NCBI GenBank assembly: GCA_021815905.1
Contig: JAKAZP010000186.1
Location: forward strand, 1-5,661
Origin: Pseudomonadota bacterium
GTDB lineage: Bacteria; Pseudomonadota; Gammaproteobacteria; Steroidobacterales; Steroidobacteraceae
DNA: 5,661 nucleotides
Direction of reading: 5' to 3'
The notes below the pieces were generated by a model, which saw nothing but the letters and a program-made list of their open reading frames with translations, was not told the DNA's origin and did not search any database. This document shows, in pieces, positions 1 to 5,661 of the stretch; positions within the stretch are counted from its first letter, which is position 1; every line of letters starts with the position of its first letter. The translations under genes were made by a program, and so were the position numbers.

Positions 1-86
1 GCCGGCACCGCCGCCAGGAGTGCGACGGCGAGGCCGGCCGACACCAGGAGCACGCGGCGTGCGCTGCACCACCGTCGGAAAATCAT
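1..86 (-). CDS. N-terminus of an exported protein of unknown function (partial, runs off left edge)
   Basis: An open frame begins at ATG 86-84 and stays open to the left edge, giving 28 complete codons. The translation starts MIFRRWCSARR and continues VLLVSAGLAVALLAAVP, followed by a partial codon that must be Ala. This is a textbook signal peptide: a basic n-region with four arginines, an uninterrupted hydrophobic h-region of about 16 residues, then small residues and a proline where a cleavage site is expected. The product is therefore probably periplasmic, outer-membrane or secreted. No stop is met upstream until 171-173, but 86-84 is the first ATG and puts the signal sequence exactly at the N-terminus. 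No strong Shine-Dalgarno is visible. The paired arginines before VLL only loosely resemble a Tat motif, so Sec export is more likely. The gene is divergent from halogenase A across 109 bp. Nothing of the mature protein is visible, so no function can be assigned. Confidence 0.6.
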   Translation of the reverse strand, partial: MIFRRWCSARRVLLVSAGLAVALLAAVP

Positions 87-195
87 TCGCCGGAGAATGC
101 GGTGCCGCGACCGCGCTTGGCAACCGGCCGCATACGTATTCAGGGCATACTCCTCGCAGGCGTACCTGGGCTAGGCTCGGCGGCCGGGACCTTGC
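87..195. promoter_or_regulatory. Divergent intergenic region with GCATAC half-site repeats
   Basis: This spacer separates the minus-strand exported-protein gene from halogenase A, so it should carry promoters for both. Its most distinctive part is 130-151, an AT-richer patch in GC-rich DNA. GCATAC occurs at 130-135 and again at 145-150, 15 bp apart. The first copy is embedded in an imperfect palindrome, GCATACGTATTC, whose 8-bp core ATACGTAT (132-139) is perfect. This could be an operator. CATACT at 146-151 could serve as a -10 element for halogenase A, but no well-spaced -35 accompanies it: TTGGCA at 117-122 is 23 nt away. Calling this a regulatory region is an inference from gene arrangement and base composition; no known regulator box was recognised. 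Confidence 0.35.
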
Positions 196-1719
196 ATGAC
201 CGACACTACCGATCGTCGCATCCGTCGCATCGTGATCCTCGGTGGGGGCTCCGCCGGCTGGATGAGCGCGGCGGCGCTGGCCGATGCGACGCGGGGCCAG
301 TGCCGGCTCGAGGTGATCGAATCGGATGCGATCGGCACGGTGGGGGTCGGCGAGGCCACGATCCCCCCGATCCGGCTCTTCAATCAGCAGCTCGGCATCG
401 GCGAGAACGATTTTCTCGCCGCGACCGGCGGCACCTTCAAGCTCGGCATCGAATTCCTCGACTGGACCCGTCAGGGCCAGCGCTACTTCCATCCGTTCGG
501 CCGCTTCGGCGCCGATTTCGATTCCCTGTCGCTGCATCAGTACTGGCTGCGCGAGCGCGCCCGCGGGAGCGAGGTACCGCTGCACGAGTATGCGATGGCG
601 TGGGTCGCCGCGCGCGCCGGGCGATTCGATCATCCGCTGCGCGATCCGCGCCTGGTGCTGTCGACCTTCGACTATGCCTATCACTTCGACGCGGCGCTCT
701 ATGGGCGCTATCTGCGCGCGCATGCGCAGAAGCGCGGCGCCGTGCGCACCGAGGGCCGCGTGGTGGATGTGAAGCTGCGCGCCGCGGACGGCTTCATCGA
801 ATCCCTGGCGCTCGAGGACGGCAGGCGTATCGAGGGCGACCTCTTCATCGACTGCTCGGGGTTTCGCGGCGTGCTCATCGAGGGGGCGCTCGCGAGCGGC
901 TATGACGACTGGCGGCACTGGCTGCCTTGCGACCGGGCGGCGGCGGTCGGCAGCGCCCCCCTCGGTGAGCTGCCGCCCTACACCCGCTCCACCGCGCGCC
1001 CGGCCGGCTGGCAGTGGCGCATCCCGCTGCAGCACCGCACGGGCAACGGCTACGTGTACTGCAGCGAGTATCTGAGCGACGACGAGGCGGCCGCGACGCT
1101 GCTTGCGAACCTCGACGGCGAGTCTCTCGGGGAGCCGCGATTGATCCGGTTCGTCACCGGTGCGCGCCGCGCCTTCTGGTCGCGCAATTGCGTGGCCGTC
1201 GGGCTCGCCGCGGGATTTCTCGAGCCGCTCGAGTCGACCGCCCTGCACCTGGTGCAATCGGCGCTCACGCGGCTGCTCGCGCTCTTTCCCGACCGCGATT
1301 TCGACCCGCTGGCGATCCGGGAATACAACCGCATCACCCGCACCGAATACGAGCGGGTGCGGGACTTCCTGATTCTTCATTATCACGCGTCGCGGCGCGA
1401 CGATGCGCCGCTCTGGCGCTACACGCGCACGATGAGGATCCCGGGGGAGCTCGAGTACAAGATCGAGCACTTTCGCCGCTACGGCCGGCTCGTGGCCGAG
1501 CCGCTCGAGCTCTTTCAGAACAACAACTGGCTCGCGGTGCTCGCCGGGCAGGAAGTGTGGCCGGAGCGCCACCATCCGCTGGTCGATTTCCGCGCCGACA
1601 TCGACGCGGCCGGCCGCCTGGCGGGGATCCGCGAGGCGCTCGAGCGCGCCGCCGCCGCATTGCCCACTCATCGGGAGTACATCGAGCGGCACTGCCGGGC
1701 GCGGCCGCAGCGGCCCTAG
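196..1719 (+). CDS. Flavin-dependent halogenase, tryptophan-halogenase-like (halogenase A)
   Basis: This is a 507-residue cytoplasmic member of the PrnA/RebH family, which uses FADH2, O2 and halide to make hypohalous acid and halogenate an aromatic substrate. The N-terminal dinucleotide fold carries the GxGxxG glycines G16, G18 and G21. The catalytic lysine is K82 in TFKLGIEF, matching K79 of PrnA. H99 and F101 (FHPFG) match the active-site His-x-Phe. The halogenase signature WxWxIP is WQWRIP at 272-277, and the catalytic glutamate is E346 in FLEPLEST. All key residues are present, so the enzyme should be active. The C-terminal helical region differs from PrnA/RebH: where they have Phe-Trp clamping the indole, this protein has L439-F440, and the protein is about 25-30 residues shorter. 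Free tryptophan is therefore doubtful as substrate. ATG 196 is the only start, because an in-frame TAG lies at 172-174; a weak GGGA (186-189) sits 6 nt upstream. Roughly half of its residues are identical to halogenase B, which faces it. No flavin reductase lies nearby. Confidence 0.93.
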   Translation: MTDTTDRRIRRIVILGGGSAGWMSAAALADATRGQCRLEVIESDAIGTVGVGEATIPPIRLFNQQLGIGENDFLAATGGTFKLGIEFLDWTRQGQRYFHPFGRFGADFDSLSLHQYWLRERARGSEVPLHEYAMAWVAARAGRFDHPLRDPRLVLSTFDYAYHFDAALYGRYLRAHAQKRGAVRTEGRVVDVKLRAADGFIESLALEDGRRIEGDLFIDCSGFRGVLIEGALASGYDDWRHWLPCDRAAAVGSAPLGELPPYTRSTARPAGWQWRIPLQHRTGNGYVYCSEYLSDDEAAATLLANLDGESLGEPRLIRFVTGARRAFWSRNCVAVGLAAGFLEPLESTALHLVQSALTRLLALFPDRDFDPLAIREYNRITRTEYERVRDFLILHYHASRRDDAPLWRYTRTMRIPGELEYKIEHFRRYGRLVAEPLELFQNNNWLAVLAGQEVWPERHHPLVDFRADIDAAGRLAGIREALERAAAALPTHREYIERHCRARPQRP

Positions 1720-1786
1720 CGCGCTCCTCGCCGTCCCGGGATCGCGGGCCCTGCGGCGCGGGAATGTCGCCGCCGCGGCCGACCCC

Positions 1787-1808
1787 GAGCGGGCCCCACG
1801 GCCCGCTC
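1787..1808. terminator. Hairpin between convergent halogenase genes, possible bidirectional terminator
   Basis: GAGCGGGCC (1787-1795) and GGCCCGCTC (1800-1808) form a perfect 9-bp stem, almost all G-C, around a CCAC loop. It sits in the 100-bp gap between two converging stop codons, 67 nt after the halogenase A stop and 11 nt after the halogenase B stop. No T-tract follows on either strand, so it is not a canonical intrinsic terminator. It could act with Rho, or simply protect the 3' ends. Hairpins also arise by chance in DNA this GC-rich, which limits confidence. The rest of 1720-1819 shows nothing else. Confidence 0.4.
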
Positions 1809-1819
1809 CAACGAGGCGC

Positions 1820-3334
1820 TCAGACCTGCAAGCTCTCCGCCGCGCAGTGCTCGGCGATGAAGCGCTCGTGGTCCGGCATCCGCTCGACCGCCCCCTCGAT
1901 CAGCCTGCGCAGGGTGCCGAGGAATTCATCCAGGTCCTTCTGCGACAGCTCGTCGGCGAGCGGGTGGTGGCGGCGCGGGAGGATTCCCTGCCCCAGCATC
2001 ACCTGGAGCCACGATTGCTCGGTGAACAGCTCCTCGCTCTCGCGAAAGACCTGGCCGGTGGCCTGGAAGAGCGCGAGCTTGCGGGCGAGCGCATCGGTCG
2101 GCGGCAGCGCGGCGCAGTGCCGCCAGAAAGGCGTGTCGCGCCGCTCGGTCGTGCGGTAGTGCAGCACCAGGAAGTCGCGCACCTGCGCGTGCTCCTCGCG
2201 CACCTTGCGGTTGTACTCCTCGATGACGGCGGGATCGAATCCGCGATCCGGAAAGAGCGACAGCAGGCGGCTGATCCCCGACTGCACCAGATGGATGGCC
2301 GTCGACTCGAGCGGCTCGAGGAATCCCGCGGCGAGCCCGATCGCGACACAGTTGCGCATCCAGGGCCGGCGGCGCACGCCGGCGCTGAAGCGGATGGGCC
2401 GCGGCTCGGCCATCGCCTCGCCGTCGAGACTCGCGAGCAGCAGCGCCGTCGCCTCGTCGTCGCTCATGAGCGTGCTGCAATACACGTGGCCGTTGCCGGT
2501 GCGGTGCTGCAGCGGGATGCGCCATTGCCAGCCCGCCGGCCGCGCGTTCGCCTGCGTGTACGGCCGCATCGGATGCGCCGGGACGCTCGGCACGGCGAGC
2601 GCCCGATCGCACGGCAGCCACTCGCGCCAGTCCTCGAAGGCGCCGCCGAGCGCCCCTTCGATGAGCAGGCCGCGAAAGCCCGAGCAGTCGATGAACAGAT
2701 CCCCTTCGATGCGCTCGCCGCTCTCGAGCCTGACCGCCTCGATGAAGCCGTCCTCGCCCCGCAACGCCGCATCGACGATCCTGCCCTCGGTGCGTCTCAC
2801 GCCGCGCTGCTCGGCGTAGCCGCGCAGCAGCCGGCCGTAGAGCGTCGCGTCGAAGTGAAAGGCGTACTTGATCCCCGCCATGGGGCTTTGTCCCACCCGA
2901 TCCAGCCGCGCCATGCGATGCGCCCGCGCGGCCGCCGAGTTGAGCGAGTAGGCGGCAAGCTCCGGCGCGCCCGGCGCGGTGCGGCTGCGCAGCCAGTAAT
3001 GCTGGAATGGCAGGGGGCCCAGGGGCAGCCCGACATCGCCGAAGGCATGCAGGTAGGAGTGCCCGACACGCAGCCAGTCGTTGAATTCGATGCCGAGCTT
3101 GAACGTGCCCTGGGTGGCGCGCAGCATCGCGTCCTCGTCGAGCCCCAGGAAGCTGTTGACGTTCCGGATCTGCGGGATGGTCGCCTCGCCGACCCCGACG
3201 GTACCGATGGCTTCGGACTCGACCACCCGGAGGTCGAGACTCGCGGGCATGGTCCGCACCAGCACCGCCGCGGTCATCCAGCCCGCGGTGCCGCCGCCGA
3301 CCACGACCACGCGCCTGATGCGTTGATCCGTCAT
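1820..3334 (-). CDS. Flavin-dependent halogenase, tryptophan-halogenase-like (halogenase B)
   Basis: This is a 504-residue paralogue of halogenase A in the PrnA/RebH family of FADH2-dependent halogenases. The FAD-binding glycines are G13, G15 and G18 in VVGGGTAGW. The catalytic lysine is K79, the same number as in PrnA, within TFKLGIEF. H96 and F98 (LHAFG) fit the active-site His-x-Phe. WQWRIP spans 269-274 and the catalytic glutamate is E343 in EPLEST. Some blocks match halogenase A exactly, such as [19 protein letters not shown] and [15 protein letters not shown]. The regions around residues 100-150 and after 390 differ, which fits a shared chemistry with different substrates. The Phe-Trp clamp of true tryptophan halogenases is L436-F437 here. 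ATG 3334 is the only start, because TAA lies 6 codons further upstream; a GGGG (3343-3340) 5 nt before it may be the ribosome site. It lies 100 bp downstream of the TonB-dependent receptor on the same strand, so the two may share a transcript. The native substrate is unknown. Confidence 0.94.
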   Translation of the reverse strand: MTDQRIRRVVVVGGGTAGWMTAAVLVRTMPASLDLRVVESEAIGTVGVGEATIPQIRNVNSFLGLDEDAMLRATQGTFKLGIEFNDWLRVGHSYLHAFGDVGLPLGPLPFQHYWLRSRTAPGAPELAAYSLNSAAARAHRMARLDRVGQSPMAGIKYAFHFDATLYGRLLRGYAEQRGVRRTEGRIVDAALRGEDGFIEAVRLESGERIEGDLFIDCSGFRGLLIEGALGGAFEDWREWLPCDRALAVPSVPAHPMRPYTQANARPAGWQWRIPLQHRTGNGHVYCSTLMSDDEATALLLASLDGEAMAEPRPIRFSAGVRRRPWMRNCVAIGLAAGFLEPLESTAIHLVQSGISRLLSLFPDRGFDPAVIEEYNRKVREEHAQVRDFLVLHYRTTERRDTPFWRHCAALPPTDALARKLALFQATGQVFRESEELFTEQSWLQVMLGQGILPRRHHPLADELSQKDLDEFLGTLRRLIEGAVERMPDHERFIAEHCAAESLQV

Positions 3335-3351
3335 GCACGCCCCGCCCGCAG

Positions 3352-3380
3352 CTTATGCGGCGATGCTAGCACCACGTGAA
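3352..3380 (-). promoter_or_regulatory. Weak sigma70-like promoter candidate for halogenase B
   Basis: Read on the minus strand, TTCACG (3380-3375) and CATAAG (3357-3352) are separated by 17 nt. Each matches the bacterial consensus at four of six positions. A start site would fall about 12 nt before the halogenase B ATG, giving a very short leader that barely includes the GGGG ribosome-site candidate. The -35 overlaps a perfect CACGTG palindrome (3373-3378) and directly abuts the T-rich tail of the receptor terminator. If real, it would let halogenase B be expressed apart from the receptor. The match is modest and could be chance. Confidence 0.25.
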
Positions 3381-3386
3381 AACACA

Positions 3387-3414
3387 GGCCCCGCAGGCGC
3401 GCGCCTGCGGGGCC
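3387..3414 (-). terminator. Intrinsic terminator-like palindrome after the TonB-dependent receptor gene
   Basis: These 28 nt are a perfect self-complementary palindrome. As a hairpin it has a 12-bp stem, GGCCCCGCAGGC paired with GCCTGCGGGGCC, around a GCGC loop. On the minus strand it begins 20 nt after the receptor stop codon and is followed by TGTGTTTTC, an interrupted U-tract, so it fits an intrinsic terminator for the receptor transcript. On the plus strand no T-tract follows. Because halogenase B lies just beyond in the same direction, the element either ends the receptor transcript or passes only part of it on. Confidence 0.65.
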
Positions 3415-3434
3415 CGGGGGAGGGACGCTCCGAA

Positions 3435-5661
3435 TCACCTGATCGTGTAGTTGAACCCGACCTGGTACTCCCGTCCATAGCGCTCCCAGGTCAGCACCTG
3501 GCGCGGGTCGCCGTTCTGGAAGGTCTGCTGCACCTGGTTGCCGAGATTGAGCCCGGAGGCGACGAGCGTCAGGCCCTTGAGCCTGCCGCTCTCGAACTCG
3601 TAGCTCACCTGGGCGCTGATCCAGCTCTGACCCTTGATGGTCTGCTCGATGCGGGTCGCGCTGATGCCGAACACGCGGCCGAGGAAGCTGGTGCGGAAGG
3701 TGTCGTTCACGGACGCCTGGAAGCCGCCGCGCGCGTAGTACAGCGTGTAGTTGTTCACCCACTTCGAAAGACCGGGTACCGTCACCGGCTGCGTGTTCCC
3801 GGGATAGTAGACCGCGCTCAGCGTGCGGTCGGCGCTCGCCTGGATGCCGAGTCCGTTCAGATAACGCGTGAAGTCCCCCAGCGGGACGTTGAAGGCGAAC
3901 TGAAGGCCCTCGATGTGGCCCGAGCCGTTGTTGGCCGGAGCGGTGAGGATGCCCTCGGTCGTGCCGAGCTGCGCCTGTTCCGCGGGGGTGAGATAGGACG
4001 GCACGAACGCCGCGAAGTTATAGAGCACCGCGGCATTCGGGTTGACGTAGTCGCTCAGGCTGTAATAGTAGCCCGCGACCTGCACGTAGCCCGGGCCACC
4101 CACCTGGCAGGCCTTCGACGCCTGCGACTGCCCGGCCGCGCAATGATAGTCGCTGCCGCCGCTGAAGTAGTGCTCGAGACTGAGGTGATAGCCGGTCGCC
4201 ATGTAGGGCAACAGCTGCGGATTGCCGCCCGAGCCGCTGAAATAGGACTGGTTCGGGTTCTTGCTGGTGAGATACGTCGGGTTGTCGCCGATGCCGAGGC
4301 TCGCGCTCATCTGGTCCAGGCGGGGGCGCACCATGGTGCGCGCGACGCTGGCCCGGACGTCGTTGTCGTGCGGCATCGAGAACACGAGGTTCAGGCTCGG
4401 CAGATAGCGGGTGTAGTTCGTGCCGCCGAGGGTCGGCAGCAGAACCGTCTTGGCGGAGCCGCCCGTGGAGGATCCCGGCGCGACCCGCGAGCCGGCGGAC
4501 ACCTGGGACGTGTGGTCGAGCTGCAGCCCGAAGTTGCCCCGCAGCCCGACGGCGCTTCCCAGGTTGGTCTGGATGTTGAACTGGATGTAGGCCGTCGTGT
4601 CGTTCTCTTCGACTCTCCAGTTCGGCGGTACCGAAATCGAGGACAACGCCGTCGGATACAGCACGTCGGCGCCGCTCGCGAGCACCGCCAGCGGGTCGTA
4701 GAGCATCTGTGGGCCGAGACCCATGAATCCGAGGGCGGCGCTCGCCGGCTCGAGGGCGGCCGCGGGAATGGCTGCGGTCTGAGTCGGCGTGCAGGTGCTC
4801 GTGATCACCAGGCCGCAGGCCGCGCCCGGCAGGACGATGAAGTCCTGGTTGATGTTGTACTCCTTGTGGCGGGAGCCCCGGTCGGCGCCGATCTCCATGC
4901 TGGAGATCGGTCCGCTGCCGAAGTAGTGGGTCGCGGAGAGCCGGAGATCGGCCAGGTAGTCCGTCGCCTCCGGCGCGTTGATGAAGCCCTGCTGCACGAG
5001 ATTCGCGCCCGAGCCCCAGCCCTGCGGGTCGGTGAGCACGATGCCGCTGCTGAGGCTCTGCGGCGTGCTCAGGAGGAGCTCGCCGTCGCTCGCCTCCGTG
5101 AAATTGACGGTGGCCGGCGGAACGGCGCCCTTGCTGGCCGGGCCGTTGTACCCGAATCCGGAGTACGACTCGAGGAAGAAGTCGTTGCGCTGGGCGCGGT
5201 TGTAGCTCGCGATCGCCGTGCCGGTCCAGCTGTCGGAGAACTTGAAGTCGTTCCGCCAGTTCACGTTGTAGACCTTGGCGTCGTACTTGTTGTAGTCGTT
5301 TCGGATCACCGGATAGACGTTGTTGAACGTCCCGGTGACGTCAAAGCCGTTGCTCACCGTGCCCGGCGTGAGGGTCACTCCGCCGCCCCACTGCAGGGGG
5401 AACTCGATGCCCTTGGCCTGCTGCGTCTCGTGGAACTCCTCGTAGGTCATGTCCAGCGTGCTGGTGTAGACGCTGTTGGGCTGGAACTGGAACGTGGCCA
5501 GGTAGGCGTCGCGCTTCCAGAGGTCGGAGATGTTGTAGTTCTTCGATCCGCCGACCACCAGATTCTTGTTGGCGTCCGTCGGATAGCCCCAGGGCGCCTG
5601 GTGCTCGATGTGCGCCGGGGAGGTGTTGAGATCGGCGCTCAGCGTCACGCCGCGCTTGCGG
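3435..5661 (-). CDS. TonB-dependent outer-membrane receptor, beta-barrel portion (partial, 5' end beyond right edge)
   Basis: The C-terminal 741 residues of a TonB-dependent receptor, an outer-membrane barrel that imports a ligand using energy from TonB-ExbB-ExbD. The frame is open to the right edge; GTG at 5648 is internal, since RKRG precedes it in frame. The signal peptide, TonB box, plug and probably the first strands are missing, so the whole protein is likely over 900 residues. Numbering from the right edge, residues of about 417-450 read YLPSLNLVFSM then VRASVARTMVRPRLDQMS, and about 478-500 include GGNPQLLPYMATGYHLSLEH. These resemble the conserved barrel segments of the Xanthomonas/Caulobacter receptor family (TIGR01782 type). 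The C-terminus has LKGLTLVASGLNLGNQ and ends YGREYQVGFNYTIR, a typical last strand although it ends in Arg rather than the usual aromatic residue. Two close cysteine pairs (codons at 4791 and 4815; 4107 and 4140) could form loop disulfides. The ligand cannot be told from sequence; carbohydrates are common for this family. Halogenase B follows on the same strand. Confidence 0.93.
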   Translation of the reverse strand, partial: RKRGVTLSADLNTSPAHIEHQAPWGYPTDANKNLVVGGSKNYNISDLWKRDAYLATFQFQPNSVYTSTLDMTYEEFHETQQAKGIEFPLQWGGGVTLTPGTVSNGFDVTGTFNNVYPVIRNDYNKYDAKVYNVNWRNDFKFSDSWTGTAIASYNRAQRNDFFLESYSGFGYNGPASKGAVPPATVNFTEASDGELLLSTPQSLSSGIVLTDPQGWGSGANLVQQGFINAPEATDYLADLRLSATHYFGSGPISSMEIGADRGSRHKEYNINQDFIVLPGAACGLVITSTCTPTQTAAIPAAALEPASAALGFMGLGPQMLYDPLAVLASGADVLYPTALSSISVPPNWRVEENDTTAYIQFNIQTNLGSAVGLRGNFGLQLDHTSQVSAGSRVAPGSSTGGSAKTVLLPTLGGTNYTRYLPSLNLVFSMPHDNDVRASVARTMVRPRLDQMSASLGIGDNPTYLTSKNPNQSYFSGSGGNPQLLPYMATGYHLSLEHYFSGGSDYHCAAGQSQASKACQVGGPGYVQVAGYYYSLSDYVNPNAAVLYNFAAFVPSYLTPAEQAQLGTTEGILTAPANNGSGHIEGLQFAFNVPLGDFTRYLNGLGIQASADRTLSAVYYPGNTQPVTVPGLSKWVNNYTLYYARGGFQASVNDTFRTSFLGRVFGISATRIEQTIKGQSWISAQVSYEFESGRLKGLTLVASGLNLGNQVQQTFQNGDPRQVLTWERYGREYQVGFNYTIR

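Noticed and set aside
1..86. Tat signal in the left-edge exported protein
   Set aside because: The arginine pair is followed by VLL rather than the xFLK-type consensus, and the h-region is strongly hydrophobic, which favours Sec.
102..905. A 267-codon plus-strand frame starting at GTG 102
   Set aside because: It overlaps halogenase A in another frame, and its product is Arg-rich with no domain. It is a shadow of the real gene.
1014..2159. A 381-codon plus-strand frame running across the convergent spacer
   Set aside because: It is an out-of-frame shadow of halogenase A continuing antisense into halogenase B. It has low complexity and no motif.
1926..3338. A 470-codon minus-strand frame starting 4 nt before the halogenase B ATG
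   Set aside because: It is a frame-shifted shadow. The halogenase motifs are all in the frame that starts at 3334.
1847..3379. A 510-codon open frame on the plus strand covering nearly all of halogenase B
   Set aside because: It lies fully antisense to a gene with clear motifs, and its translation is rich in Arg, Ala, Gly and His with no recognisable domain. Long antisense frames are expected in GC-rich genes.
3435..5648. GTG at 5648 as the true start of the receptor
   Set aside because: The frame stays open to the window edge, and no signal peptide or plug follows this GTG. The sequence there is already barrel-like, so the gene is truncated by the window.

Overview
This is a GC-rich proteobacterial window. 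It holds two paralogous flavin-dependent (tryptophan-halogenase-like) halogenases, most of a TonB-dependent outer-membrane receptor, and the first 28 codons of a divergent, apparently exported protein. The receptor's barrel motifs resemble the expanded receptor family of Xanthomonas and Caulobacter. That family, the two halogenases and the high GC content together suggest a gammaproteobacterium near Xanthomonadales, Nevskiales or Steroidobacter, or an alphaproteobacterium such as Caulobacterales or Sphingomonadales. The sequence alone does not settle the genus.

Layout, left to right. A minus-strand gene starts at 86 and runs off the left edge; its visible part is a signal peptide. A 109-bp divergent spacer (87-195) follows, with a small AT-rich patch of repeated GCATAC half-sites. 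Halogenase A is on the plus strand (196-1719). A 100-bp convergent spacer (1720-1819) holds a perfect 9-bp hairpin. Halogenase B is on the minus strand (1820-3334). Upstream of it, a 100-bp spacer (3335-3434) carries a 28-nt perfect palindrome with a T-rich tail, which looks like the terminator of the receptor gene, and a weak promoter candidate for halogenase B. The TonB-dependent receptor occupies 3435-5661 on the minus strand. Its C-terminal 741 residues are present; the signal peptide, TonB box and plug lie beyond the right edge.

How the genes may work together. Receptor and halogenase B are co-oriented and may be co-expressed, subject to the terminator between them. Association of such halogenases with TonB-dependent receptors is a recurring theme in oligotrophic and plant-associated proteobacteria, but their native substrates are largely unknown. 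Both halogenases keep the FAD-binding glycines, the WxWxIP motif, the catalytic lysine and the EPLEST glutamate. The C-terminal segment that holds free tryptophan in PrnA and RebH is not conserved, so the substrate is probably something other than free tryptophan. A flavin reductase, which they would need for FADH2, is not in the window. No RNA genes, insertion sequences, CRISPR arrays or attachment sites were seen.
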